Part shown: in pieces, positions 1 through 12,232 of the stretch
Position numbering within the stretch: the stretch's first letter is position 1
How the letters are laid out: each line of letters starts with the position of its first letter
Origin: Drechslerella dactyloides
Lineage: Eukaryota; Ascomycota; Orbiliomycetes; Orbiliales; Orbiliaceae
Length of the DNA stretch: 64,000 nucleotides
Assembly (NCBI GenBank): GCA_020064725.1
Contig: JAGTWJ010000019.1
Location: 1,364,001-1,428,000, forward strand
Reading direction: 5' to 3'
The notes under the pieces: generated by a model
Told to the model about the DNA's origin: nothing
Seen by the model: only the letters and a program-made list of their open reading frames with translations
Database searches by the model: none
Program-made: the position numbers and the translations under genes

Positions 1-1302
1 TCGGCAGCCTGCCAGCCCACGGCCGCCTGAGTCAGCGCTGGCATCCGGATCGTGGCTGACTGCGTTCGGCTTTCAGATATCAAATGGCAGATGGACCGCA
101 TGGCATTCCTGCTTGCAATTTGGGTGCATCGACTAGGTCTTGCTGCACTCTTGACTGGAGCTGGGGCATCCCGGACGCTGTTTGACGCATTCGACACCGG
201 CCGGGACCGCAGTCAAACACCATTGATTTCAGCCTGCGTACGGTATATCTGCTGGCACAGACATGCATGGGTTATTAATTGGAGGTGGACAGGTCATCGA
301 TAGCAGAGTGCTGGTCGCATCCGTCCGCGTCCCGTGATCGGATCTCGAGCGAGAAAGACATGGATGCCTATTTTGTTCTCGTTGAAATCAGTATTCTAGT
401 GTAAGCAGCCTAATGGAGCATCCTGCGAAGGCTCGACTCATATGGATGAATTAAATATAACACGGAGCCAGTGATCTCGATCCTACTTACCGATATATGA
501 ATGTATACCTCTATATGTTATATGCAGCTATGTTCCTCCCCGATAATAGTAGGTATCATTTGAATGCTCGTCAGGCAGGGACCCCTTGCAGGCAGACGCG
601 CTGTGAATTAGACGTGGCCGCACATGCGCATGCAGATGGCATCTTCACTATCAATTCCGTCGCTTGCAAACTCTGCTCCGATAGGAACGGTGTGTATTCT
701 GCAGGCAGCATTAATCTTAGCCTCGTGCACGGCCCATCTCCGAGACGTAGGTCATATATTCTAGCTACACGGTATGTTCAACTGGTAGCGAGGATGCAAT
801 GTGCTGTAGGCGGCCCATCTGATGGGCCAGCGTGTATGAGATCCTTCATCAATCCGGGCCTGTTTGTCCACTGCCCGAGCTGTCGTTAGCACATCTATGA
901 TCGAGTTCATTGAAATTTATTGGTCTAGCCTCATATCTATGGGGGTGTTCCAATCTCTCGCCCCCGCATATGTAGACGTATTCACACAGATTGGGTGGAT
1001 GCGCTTCTGTTGGTGTTCCGCCACAGCGTCTCGAGGGCCCGGGCGGACCATCACACGCATTTGCATGCATTCGATGGCGTCGTTGATAGTTTGTGATCAG
1101 GCGATGGAGGTACGATAGCTGTAAACGCCTTTGAATTCATGGTACATGTTATCGAGGGAATCTCTCCGTGTCGTGTTTGCGTGTCGTCATCCAATGTCGA
1201 CGTCTGGTTGTCGACAGCTTCGTCGACGGAATCGCGAGCACACGACATCTTGCTCTGTAGGCTTGCGGCGTGCTGGCACCGTCGACGTTCCCTCGCTGCC
1301 GG

Positions 1303-1314
1303 TATAAATATAAA
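1303..1314 (+). promoter_or_regulatory. TATA-box candidate
   Basis: TATAAATATAAA lies about 980 bp upstream of the CHD1 start codon, followed by pyrimidine-rich sequence. If it is the CHD1 core promoter, the message has a long, probably spliced leader. It could instead serve an unrecognised transcript. Confidence 0.3.
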
Positions 1315-1730
1315 CATCGGCGCCTGCCGCAAGATCAGGACTTCTTCCTTCATCGCATCGACACCGTCTTCTACACTTCAATTCAGCTAGCTCGCCGGCT
1401 TCAATTGTAAGTCATCCTCCTCCTCCTCCTCCTCGTCCGCAGCATGCATCTTTGCTCTTCCATCTGATACAGATCCAGCCTGTCCGGTAAGGCGGCGGCC
1501 ATATTGGAACGCTGGCCGCTGAGCGGAACAAACAGGCGTCTCTTCCCTTTCCTCCCCTTCCGCCTTCCCCTTCTTCACCTGCAAAACCAACCAACAACGC
1601 CTCTTCGCACCGCACCAGCTCTCGCTTTTGGGCCCGTCAAATATTATTCTTCCCCCCCAACGCATCCTTATCATCCGCCCCGACTAACCCATCCACCCGA
1701 AACCCGTCCTGGCCTCATCACGATAGTTTG

Positions 1731-2285
1731 GTATGTCCATCGCCTCCTCCACTTCTTCTTCTCCCTCCGTTTCCCTCCTCTTCCCTCTGCCGTCGCTTCT
1801 GAGGGCGTGGCGGTGGTGCTGGCCCCGTCCGTTGGCTGGGGCGAGACACGTTCGGAGGATTCCCTATAATACCATATATCGCAGATATCGAGTCTCTCGG
1901 ATCAGGTCGTCCGCCACACATGCCCTTCCATCGAAACTCATCTCGAATGATGATTTCACGGGTTTCAGCTGTCTGAATCCGTCGTTTTCATCCTCCGATT
2001 CTCCCTGCACCCGTCCGTCCGACGGGCGGCTCGCTGCTGCGAAAATTGACTCCAGAACGCTCGTCGTCGTCGTCGTCATCCCCCATCCATCGAATTTCAT
2101 CCTCCAGACCCTCGCAGCCCTCTGATGCCTGTAACCGGTCTCAAATATGGGAATATACCGGTCGCTTGTACTCCATTCGGGTCGCCTCTGCTGCCTCTCT
2201 CGGGGGATTGGCTTGTTGATGCTGTTTTCCGTCTCAATGCCTCCATACGCCTCTGCTAACCTCTGCCTGCCTTCAACCTCTATAG
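1731..2285 (+). other. Candidate 5'UTR intron of CHD1
   Basis: A GTATGT donor at 1731 (a GTAAGT at 1407 is an alternative) and a good acceptor ending TATAG at 2285, preceded by GCTAAC about 25 nt upstream, suggest an intron that ends 9 nt before the CHD1 ATG. The acceptor and branch point are clear; the choice of donor is inference. Confidence 0.35.
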
Positions 2286-2294
2286 ATCGCCATC

Positions 2295-5200
2295 ATGTCA
2301 TCAGCGGCGTCTTCGGACGTTTCGCGTCTCCCTCCCATACATAACATGTATACCCCTGACGTCTCGATCGATGGGGGCACTCCCGAAAAGCTCTCCTCAC
2401 CCTCCGCCAGCGATCTCACCGACCTCGGCGCTGCCGCCGCCATCTCGTCTTCCTCCCCTAGTTCTCCGAGCTCGGACGACTCCGCTCTGGAACACGAGGA
2501 GCCTCAAATGACCGATTCTAGCTCGGATGAGGCGAGCGATAACAACGATGAGGACTTCGAGGCCGACAACGCCACCGATAACGTTGAAGAAGAAGAAGAC
2601 GTTCTCGAAATCGATAGCAGTCCGGAACCTGCGGGGAGGCGGCAATCAGCCAAGCCAAAAAAGCCCAAGGATCCTTCCGAGGACTTCTCCCAGAATCCAG
2701 AGCTGTGGGGCCTCCGGCGAAGTGTACGTTATTCGCGCTACAATTTACCTTCGGACATGCCATTGCTAACACTTTCGTGTTCAGACTCGACCCGCTGCCC
2801 GGAACAAGAGAATAGTACGGATCCGCCACCCCCCTTCCATCTAGCTTTCTGATGTCACCGGTAGCTAACGTTAGCTTCAGATTGAGTCTTCCGATGAAGA
2901 CGATGACGATGACGAAGAGGAGGCGGAGGAGAGCGACGACTCCTTCGTCAAACTGAAGAAGCGGCCGTCGAAACCCAAGGCTCCCTCGCGGCCGGCGAAA
3001 AGTCAGTATTTCCCCTTCTTATATCCGACGTTCTCAATTAACCTGTCCACTAGCCACCGCTTCCAAAGTCACCACGCCGCGCATATCCACCGAGTCGAGC
3101 GATGATGGAGACGATTCAGACTTCTACAACAACAAGAAGGCTCGCCGGAAAAAGCGTCGATTAAACCCCACCGTCGAGCACGAGGTCCGCGTCCCGACCC
3201 GTGCTGCGACGAAGGTCACCAACTACAACATTGACGACGATAGCGACGAGTTTCTCGAGTCCGACTGGGATCAGGGCCCGCTCGTTGCCTGGGTTGAGGA
3301 TACCTCGCCCGGCATCGATTTCATCCTGAATCATCGCGTCAAGGAGGGTTTCGATCCTGAGTTGTACGCCGGTAGCCGGGAACATCTCGAGTTCCTCGTA
3401 AGTCGCTCTTGTGCTCTCATTGGTCCTCGATGTCGCTGACCCTCCCTCTCTTCCAGATCAAATGGACAGACCAAGCCCACATCCATGCTACGTGGGAGTC
3501 GTCCGCCGACCTCAGCCAGCGGAAAGGCTTTCGAAAGCTGAACAACTACATGAACAGAGTGAAACTAGATATCGAGCGACGCAATAGTCCGGATACCACG
3601 AGGGAGGATCTTGAGCGATGGACACTTGAGCGGGAGCGCCAAATAGAATCGGTCATGGAAGCTAAAGAGGTGGAACGAGTTGTTGCCTCCAGGGATGGCG
3701 AAGAAGGTCTTGAGTACCTCGTCAAATGTTGGTGATTCCCGAATAACGCGCTTGCCTGTGCTACAGCTAATATCTTCACCAGGGCGAAGCCTGACATACG
3801 AGAGCTGCACCTGGGAGACCGACACCTTCCTTCAGACTGTCGGTGCTGCCGAGATATCACAGTACAGAAAGCGAGCAAAGGCTGCACGCAACTACGCCGT
3901 CAGCCCCCTCAAGAAGAGAGAAAAGTGTAAGCTCTGGTCTCAACAACCGGACTACATCAAGTTTGGCGAATTGCGTGACTTCCAACTTCGAGGGGTCAAC
4001 TGGCTTCGTTACAACTGGTCAATGCACAGGAACAGCATCCTCGCCGATGAGATGGGTCTCGGGAAAACAGTCCAGACTGTCGCCCTTCTGAGTTGGTTGA
4101 AAAACGACATGGAAATCGATGGTCCTTTCCTGGTCGTCGTTCCTCTTTCCACAGTTCCGGCGTGGTGCGAAACCTTCGTAAAGTGGGCACCCGACCTGAA
4201 TTTTATCGTTTACACGGGGCCGGGCAAAGCGCGCCAGGTCATTCAAGAACATGAGATGTTTCAAGACGCTACTCGTAAGAAGACGAAGTTCCATGTGATG
4301 ATCACGACTTACGAGTATGTCAACCATGACACCCAGCTTCTTAATTCCATCCGATGGAACTACCTCGCCGTTGACGAGGCCCATCGTTTGAAGAATACTG
4401 AGTCTCGCTTGTATGAGTCTCTGAAGCAGTTCAAGGTTGAAGACCGACTTCTCATCACTGGTACCCCCTTGCAAAACAACCTCAGTGAATTGGTCGCTCT
4501 CCTTGAGTTTCTTGATCCCGGAAACATCAACTTTGACAGGAATATCGATCTTCAATCCGAACAGGCTGAAGAGGAGATCAAGAAGCTGCAAGAAATCCTT
4601 CAGCCATACATCTTGCGTCGTGTGAAGAAAGATGTTGAAACCTCTCTACCCCAAAAGACGGAGAAGATCATTCGTGTGGAATTGTCGGACATCCAGACCG
4701 AGTGGTACAAGAACATCTATACTCGTAATTACAACGTCCTCAATGCCAGAAGCAAGCAGAAGGTTTCGCTCCTCAACATCGTCATGGAATTGAAGAAGAT
4801 CAGCAACCACCCTTTCCTTTTCCCATCTGCTGAAGAGGAGATTATGGGAGGTCTGGAGAGCAAGGCCGACAGGCTGAACGCGATGATAATGTGCAGCGGG
4901 AAGATGGTAAGCAATGATTTGATCACGCCGCGTAATTCTTTCACGCTAACACCTCTTTCCAGGTTTTGATGGATCGGTTCTTGACAAAGATGAAAGCGGA
5001 TGGTCATCGTGTACTGATTTTCAGCCAGATGGTCAACATGCTCGATCTTCTTCAAGAGTACTTGATGTTGAGAGGGTTTGCTTATCAACGTATCGATGGT
5101 ACTGTCACTGCCGGCAATCGTAAGATTGCTATCGACAGATTTAACCATCCCGAGAGCGAGGACTTTTGCTTCCTGCTCAGTACTCGTGCTGGTGGTTTGG

Positions 5201-7606
5201 GTATCAATCTTACGACTGCCGACACCGTTATCATCTTTGATTCCGACTGGAACCCCCAGGCCGATCTCCAGGCTATGGCTCGCGCCCACAGAATCGGACA
5301 GAAAAATCATGTCATGATCTACCGATTCGTGTCGAAGGATACGATCGAAGAGGAGGTTCTAGAGCGCGCTCGTGTCAAGCTGCTCATGGAGTACGCTGTC
5401 TACATGGGTATCACCGATTCCACGATCAACGACAAGGTCAAGAAGACATCGGCCAGTCTCTCTCAGGCCGAACTCGCAAATGTCTTGGCGGCTAGAGCCC
5501 ACAAGATTTTCGAGGGCGACAGGGAGAAAGCGAACCAGAAGAAGCTTGAAGACCTCAATATCGATGACTACCTCCTCCACGCCGAAGATCACGACACGGA
5601 CGCTCAAGGCGCATCACTCATCCGTAATGAGGGTGGTGAAGCGTTCCAGGAGCTCCTCAAACAGTTCGAAGTCACGGATGTCGATGTAGACTGGGACCGA
5701 GTCTTGCCGCCTGAACAACTGGAAACCCTTCGGTTGGCGGAGAAGGCGAAGCAAGACGAGGAATTTTTACAAGAGCAAATAAAAGCCAACACAAAGCGGG
5801 TCCGTCGCCCTATGAACGGTGTTAATGATTCCGAATCCAGTGATGAGGAAAAGACACCTGCACGGGGTAGGCGAGGCGGCCCCAAGAAGCGTCGTCCAGA
5901 ACCTCGGCGGCGGGAAGAGAGTCCTGATGAGGAGGGTGAAATTCCTGATCCTTCGCGCGCTTTGACTGACCGAGAGGTTCGCAATCTTTACAACGCCTTT
6001 GTCAGATATGGTATTGTTGAAGACAGGTACGACGATATCGTTCGTGATGCCAAGCTCGCCGACAGAGATCGAGAGCTAATACTCACGACGATCAACGACA
6101 TAGTTCGCCTGAGCGAGGAGGCAATCAAAGCTCATGAAGAAGCTCAGCGAGAAGAGGGCGTTACGCGCAAGGATAAGAAGGCCATTCTTTTCGAGTATCA
6201 GGGAGTCAAGGACATCAATGCGGAGAAGGTCACTCAGATTCCCGATTTTCTTCGTGTTCTTCGGACGGCTATCTCTGCCTGTCCTAATACTCTTGAGTTT
6301 CGGATTGCCACGGCGAAAGTCAAGACGGAGAAGTGGACCTGCGAATGGGGTGCAAAGGACGACGGCATGCTCTGTGTTGGTATCGACCGCTATGGCTACA
6401 AGAACTGGGTTCCGATTCGGGACGACCCAGAGCTTGGTCTCAAGGACAAGTTGTTCCTGGAAGAGCATCGAGTGGACAAGAAGGCTGAGCGTGTTAAAGG
6501 AGGCGCAGCGAAGCTGTCTCCTGGCGCTGAACACTTGAGCCGACGAGCCAATTATCTGCTCGGGATTCTGAAGGATCAGCAAGAACGAGCGGCCCAGCAA
6601 GCGGCAGCCGCCGCCGCCAGATATCACAGAGGCAATCGGGCTAGCAATTCGGCCTCGCCTGTTCCTGGAAAGGTCAGGAAAGGTCCAAAGGCAGTGGGAA
6701 GCATCTCGAAGAAGCGGCCGATGGCTGAACGTGATGGCGGTGACGAGAGCCCGTCGAAGCGCCAAAAGAACGGCAAAACCGAGAAACTCAGCAAGGCGGA
6801 GAAGATCAGCAAGTCGGAAAAGCCTAGCAAGGCAGACAAGGTCGGGAAATCGGACAAGGTCAAGAAGACGAAGACTAAAGATATCCAGAAGAACGGAATC
6901 CTGAACTACATGAAGCGGGAGCCTAGCAGCACCTCGCTGAAGCATAGAAGGGAGTCCGATGTATCTCGCGACGACGCGACCCCGTCTCACAAGAAGCGAC
7001 GTGACGAGGAGAACAGGACGCCTTCGCAACATGATAGGCCGTCGAAGGAGAAGACGAACGGCGCCGAGAAGAACGGTCTGGGCCACAAGTCACGCGATCG
7101 CGAAGAGACGAACGGGTCCGGACACAAACATCGACAGTCATTCGGCGGAAGCGGCTCACCCCCATCAAGATCTGGCGGCACAACTGAACGAGCCGAAGTA
7201 AGTATTCCAACACCACAATCTTGTGGATTTTCGATATCTAACTTTTTCTGTGAAGGATCTTATGTGGCCGATCAACCACCAACTCAAGAAGCTCTACGAG
7301 CTCGACAAGGGACGCCAGGACATTGACCAGAAAGCATACGTCGTTTCGATAAGGGAAAAGCTTATGGATGCTGGTCGCCACATCAAAGATGTGCTTGACG
7401 TCAATGCGCATAGTCAGGTATCTCGCGACGAGCTCGAGCTCGAGCTGTGGGAAGTCGTTGCCCGGAACTGGCCGCACAAGGAGAAGCGACTGCCTGGAGA
7501 CCGCTACAGGATGATGTATCAGAAATACCAGCAACGCATGGACTCGATGAAGACGAAGGACAGCCAGGGTGACGAGACGGAGGCACCGACCCAATCCTCA
7601 ATCTAA
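2295..7606 (+). CDS. chd1: Chromodomain helicase Chd1 (SNF2-family nucleosome remodeler)
   Basis: ATP-dependent chromatin remodeler that spaces nucleosomes in transcribed genes. Eight exons fit in phase: 2295-2723, 2785-2814 (30 nt), 2881-3001, 3054-3397, 3457-3727, 3783-4906, 4963-7197, 7256-7606, giving 1634 aa (yeast Chd1 is 1468). In order: an acidic serine-rich N-terminus; two chromodomains, about residues 270-330 and 365-420 (LVKWRSLTYESCTWE is formed across the fifth intron); SNF2 ATPase with DEMGLGKT near 486 and DEAH near 596; helicase C lobe with RAHRIGQ near 880; a SANT/SLIDE-like region near 1107; a lysine-rich tail; and the C-terminal DUF4208 region (DLMWPINHQLKKLYELDKG) from 1519. 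The fifth donor (GTTGGT, 3728) is weak but is the only one that restores the chromodomain sequence; GTGATT four bases later shifts the frame. Start chosen as the first in-frame ATG after the leader. Confidence 0.95.
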
Positions 7607-9012
7607 TATCAAGGTCGTTTATTTCTCCGGACGGCTCATTCACACCTTCCTTATCATATTCTTATCTCACTATTTCTCGTTACGACTTTTTCTTTTTTTT
7701 TAGCGTCGTTCGAATAACGGCGGATGAAAATGTCTCGAGCGATCGTGTTTTCCTCTCCTCTTTTACTTTCTATCTTTTGTTCTCTTTTCTGTTTAACTGG
7801 TGCATACGGGGAACGGCGTTTTCTGCAACCTCTGACAGCAATTCGAGATTCTCAAAAAGGGCATGCCATTGTTTCTATAAACGGGAGTTTTTCTTTTTAC
7901 TTTACTCTGCCCAGTACTTTTACTGTTCACACTTATTCCCGCGGCGTTTGAAGCGAGAGGGACATCTTGCAAGTCCACTCTTCGTCCTTTTTCTCCTCTT
8001 TCACATTACTCCGCCGCACTGCATGCATGCGCTGCACGCCGTCATCCCTCCATCTTTGCTGTCACATCCATTCGTCGACGTCGATCAGTCGGTCGGTTGG
8101 TCGGACGGATTGGACTATGAGATATCGATAATACAACATTCTAATAACGTGTTTACGTGGTCACGAGATTTCTGTCAAGGTTTCTGGGTCGTCTTTTTTT
8201 TCTTTTTTTCTGTTTTTCTGTTCTTGTTAAATTTTATATTACAATACAGCTCTGGGGGGAAACTTGACTGTTTGCATATAGATACTTACTTTTTTGTCCT
8301 TTTTATTTTACTTGCTGTTTTTGTGCCTGTGTGCACGCACATTCGATTGTTCGTTACGTTATAACGTTACGTTTTCTGCGCCGTCGATATATATATATCA
8401 TCCGTGTCTCTATCTCAGGTTGAGAGATGGGGTGGGTATATATCGTACGTCGCTGCGCGTGCATGCATGTACACATAACGTCATCGATCACAGCAGCCTT
8501 GCGAATCAGTCGGTCGACCTGACGCCGCATGCATGTTAGCCCATTGTATTATCTCGTAATTCTGTTTTTTTGCCTTCATTCTTGTATATTAGCTTGGGCG
8601 GATGGTAGGAGATTGGCTGGTTGGGGCCGTGGCTATGCATATATCTATGCATTGGGGTGGGGTAACGTTTTCTACCCCGCGGGCCGTTTTTTTATATAAC
8701 TTTAATGGTATACGGTATCGGTCGATGTGTAGACGTCGATGTTGATATATATCACCCACCCTCGTATAGGCTTATTTGGCATGTAGGAAGTATACTAGTT
8801 ATTCCAGTAAGTGGGGTTGTATTACGGTCGTTCGGGTGAGGCGACGATGCACGTGTGTCCCAATAACCTGCTTGATAAGTTGATCGAATCATGCTACAAC
8901 TAGTAGAGACGAACATGAAGATGCATGGGATATACGTAAATATCGGTATATACAGGTGAATATAGATAGAAATAACTGGCAAATAAAGCGCATGAATGTG
9001 AGAATGATGCGA
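7607..9012. other. Intergenic region between convergent CHD1 and AA9 genes
   Basis: T-rich and AT-rich DNA with short TA runs (about 8388-8398) and several GCATGCATG-like palindromes. It presumably contains the 3' UTRs and terminators of both flanking genes. The T-rich open frames around 7724-8364 show no family signature, and I see no gene. Confidence 0.5.
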
Positions 9013-10147
9013 TCACAGACACTGGCTATAGTACGCGTTCGAGTACGTGCACGTTCCGGACGCGCAAGTCGTCGGCCCCGTCCACCCCTGCCCACCACAC
9101 TGTCCGTACAACGGCGCGCCGCCACCGCCACCACCACCCGCAGACGTCGTCCGACTGCTCGTCCGACTACTGGTCGTCGTAGTCCTACTGCTCGTCCCCG
9201 CCGCCGTCGTCCTGCTCGTCGTGGTAGAAGTCCGCGGCGACGTCGTCGCCAGCGTCGTCGGTTGACCGCCACCACCACCGACACACGTTGCAACAGCGGG
9301 TCCCGGCGCGCTATACGTCGACGGGACAAACCCGTAATAGAAGTCCGGAATGTATATATTGTTATCGGCGGCTTTATACGCGCCCGGTAGATTATACTTG
9401 GGCGAGCAGTTGCCGCCTGGTCCCGTGATTTTAAGCTGCATGCAGCCGATGTAGAACTGGGCGCCGCCGAGCGTCTGCGCGCCGTGGAGGGCGAGCATTT
9501 CGGAGCGGAGGAGGTATTCACCGGATGCGAGGTTTCGGGGGAGGGTGAATGTGAATTTCCCGGCGTTGGCTTCGAGGACTTGGTTCGCCCAGAGGTTGTT
9601 TGCGTAGTCGAGTTCTTGGATTTTGAACCAGGCGCCGATTCCTGTTGCTGTTTTTGCTGAGGATACGGGGCCGAAGAGGGAGTGGACTATTGGACCTGGG
9701 TGGCTTGAGACGTCCCATTGGACTTGGATCGTGCTGTTGGTGGGCGTCTGGTTAACTCGATATTATATTGTCATAAGTATATATACACTTGAGGTTGGGG
9801 TGAGCTTACTCGCCGGCGTTGGCGTTGACGACGGCGACGTTTGCGCCGTTGGAACCGTTGACGTTGCAGGCGATGTCGTTGCTGTTGACGTCTGTAACGG
9901 GGTTATTCGACGGGGGCTGTATGTACGATATCAACAGGTCAGCATATATATAAATACTTCCAGGTAAACGGTCGTATATACCTAGGTAGTGGGTAAAGAA
10001 TAAGAGTGATCGTTTAAGGGAACGTACCATTCGGATGCCGACTTCGTAGCCGGGACTCACGCCGTTGACCCAGAACTGGTGCAGGTTCTGGTGCGCGAGG
10101 ACCTGCGCGACCATGAAGAGGGAGGGTATTGCAATTTTCGACAGCAT
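9013..10147 (-). CDS. Secreted AA9 (GH61) lytic polysaccharide monooxygenase with C-terminal CBM1
   Basis: Copper-dependent oxidative enzyme that cleaves cellulose or related glucans outside the cell. Three exons, 10147-10028, 9916-9810 and 9733-9013, give 315 aa. The signal peptide ends at residue 18 (VLA), exposing the mature N-terminal His19 of the copper histidine brace. AA9 hallmarks follow: PPSNNPVTDVNSNDIACN, DTIQVQWDVSSHPGPI (second copper His), GEYLLRSEMLALHG and AQFYIGC (axial Tyr region). A Ser/Thr/Gly-rich linker leads to a canonical CBM1 cellulose-binding module, LYGQCGGQGWTG to YYSQCL. The second intron has two possible acceptors: the upstream AG (exon from 9747) breaks the frame, whereas the AG 14 nt further on restores AGDTIQVQWD, so I chose 9733. 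Single gene, facing CHD1 tail to tail. Confidence 0.93.
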
Positions 10148-11246
10148 TTTTTTAAATTATGATATCAGACTGGTCTTTTTACACTCGATATTCTTTGGTG
10201 AAACTGTATACTATAGAAGGTTGGAGTAGAGCTGACTAGCTGCGTGAGCTGGCCGCTCGGTAATTATACTGGGATAAGAGGTGATATATGCCACCACGCG
10301 GTACCTAGGGGTGTAATATATATATATATATATATATAGGGCCGATGTGTAGTCTCGAGTACCGACACGGGCAGAGAAAGGCCGAGTCGCAGCATCTCGA
10401 CTTGAAACAAGCCTCCATTGGAATATTCCCACCCAAAGCCCTGTATAAACCGAAAATAAGATGTGTCCAGCACGCTAGCCATGGTTCAGCAGCCGTCGAG
10501 ACGTCGGCTCCGGTTTCAACCACACGGTAAAAATCAGGCGAGGGTGCGCATTGCGGATATATTGTATTATAGCTTGCAACATGGCGGGATAATGAAGGGT
10601 ATAGAATGTCCGGCTATGTCAGGCGGCTTGGGTGGAAGCGACCCGCGGCAGGTACAGGGATGTTGGGCTCGCGGGCCTGAGTTCCTTGAAGCTTGAATTA
10701 ATGGTGGAAGTGATAAATGTGATCCTTGCCGTTGGAATTTGGGTGGGTGCATTGTTTGGTAGACGGCCGGTCCGCGGGCTCTGGATCCATGGTTCGCGTT
10801 CGTCGAGAGGAACCCAAACATTAAGCCAGATGTGATAGAGCACGTTGTACGGTGAGGATACGTATTGCAATTGTCGTGATGGCGTCTACGGTGGTCTCAA
10901 GGATTCAGTGTTTAAATTTTGCGTTGGCGGTGGGTTTTCCAACGTTTGCCTATTCTGCTGCTGCAGATGACAGCGCGCTGCGAGAAACTTTCCGTCCCAT
11001 CTTCAAACTATCTTCAAGCCACCGCGATCTAGCTCCGACGACACCATACCGGGTATAACACGCAGACGGCCTTCGGATATCCTGGCCGTTCGGACCCTAT
11101 CGCGCCGTGGAACGCTGTTCGCCTAGGCTCCGGACCTGTTGACGTATCCATCACACGTGCACACCCACGCACCCAACTGTCGAATCGAATCCTTCCTCGA
11201 TCGACGGCAACGAGTCGACTGCAGCGGAGAGAAGTAGGGGCTGGGG
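10148..11246. other. Divergent intergenic region (AA9 and GPN3 promoters)
   Basis: About 1.1 kb between two divergently transcribed genes. It holds a TA microsatellite at 10316-10338 and otherwise unremarkable mixed-composition DNA. The short open frames on both strands have no recognisable motifs. I see no gene in it. Confidence 0.5.
10316..10338. repeat. (TA)n microsatellite
   Basis: An uninterrupted AT/TA dinucleotide run of about 23 nt, roughly 170 bp upstream of the AA9 start codon. Confidence 0.9.
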
Positions 11247-12232
11247 ATGGCGAATTGGTTCGGACTGCTGGTCCTCGGGCCTGCTGGGTGTGGCAAGGTG
11301 CGTGTTCGGTGCGCTCGCTTTGCCGTTGCGACGTTACACACTACGGATCTTAAAGGACAAGGCTGACGGTGGAATGACTGGCAGACGACGTTCTGTTCGG
11401 CCCTGATATCGTATCTGCGAGACTCGAAGCGGGCGTGTAAATACGTCAACTTGGATCCCGCGGCGGAGGACTTTGAGTACGAGCCCGATGTAGATATCAA
11501 GGACCTGATCAGTCTGGACGACGTGATGGAGGAGATGAGCCTCGGCCCGAACGGCGGGCTGATAGCGTGCTTTGAGTGGGTGGCTGCCTTCCATGCTACG
11601 TTTCGACGACTCAGCGGCTAAGATGCGTGTTTTTGTGTAGGTTCCTGCTGGATAATCTGGACTGGCTGGACGAGGAGCTGGGGGAGGGAGATGAAGAGTC
11701 GCTGGTGGTATTCGACTGTCCGGGCCAGATCGAGCTGTACTCGCACGTCCCCGTGCTGCCGACGCTGTCGCGGCACCTGCAGCAGCACCACTCGTTCTCG
11801 CTGTGCGCGACGTACCTGATCGAGTCGACGTTCGTCGTCGACCGGGCCAAGTTTTTCGCGGGGACGCTGTCGGCAATGTCGGCGATGGTGATGCTGGAGA
11901 TCCCGCACATCAACATTCTGAGCAAGATGGATCTGGTGAAATCGCAGATCACGAAGCGGGAGATGAAGCGATACGTGGACCCGGACCCGAACCTGCTGCT
12001 GGAGGATGCGCGGCGGGATACGAACGAGAAGTTCTGGAGGCTGAACGAGAAGGTGGTGGATTTGATTGAGGATTTCAGCATGGTGAGCTATTTGAAGCTG
12101 GAGGCGCGGGACGAGGATAGCGTGGCGGCGATATTGAGTTATATCGACGACTGTCTGCAGTGGAGCGAGCACCAGGAGCCGCGGATGCGGGACGACGATG
12201 AGGGGGTGCGGGACGAGGAGCTGGAGGGGTAG
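11247..12232 (+). CDS. gpn3: GPN-loop GTPase 3 (RNA polymerase II assembly/import factor)
   Basis: Small GTPase that works with Gpn1/Npa3 in assembly and nuclear import of RNA polymerases. Exons 11247-11297, 11385-11575 and 11641-12232 give 277 aa, close to the family length (yeast 272). The P-loop GPAGCGK ends exon 1 and continues with TT in exon 2; VNLDPAAE and DLISLDDVMEEM follow, then the diagnostic GPN loop GPNGG, G3 DCPGQIELY, SAMSAMVMLEIPHINILSKMDL (G4 SKMD) and a C-terminal LSYIDDCLQWSE typical of Gpn3 rather than Gpn1 or Gpn2. The GTGGGT donor at 11576 gives CFEFLLDNLDWL, matching the family; the overlapping GTGGCT would shift the frame. The acidic C-terminal tail is ordinary for the family. 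Confidence 0.94.

Larger units (their letters stand above)
1..2294. other. Intergenic region and 5' leader upstream of CHD1
   Basis: I see no coding region with family similarity here; the short open frames lack recognisable motifs and overlap one another on both strands. From about 1300 onward the sequence looks like a promoter and long 5' leader: a TATA-like stretch near 1303, then CT-rich tracts (about 1410-1440 and 1540-1800) typical of fungal leaders, and an intron-like acceptor just before the CHD1 start codon. Confidence 0.5.

Noticed and set aside
6076..7086. 336-codon minus-strand open frame
   Set aside because: Lies antisense to the CHD1 C-terminal exon; its Leu/Arg/Phe-rich sequence is the reverse reading of Lys/Glu/Ser-rich codons and has no motif.
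7724..8364. Hydrophobic plus-strand frames after CHD1
   Set aside because: T-rich 3' flanking DNA gives Phe/Leu-rich translations in several frames; no conserved pattern.
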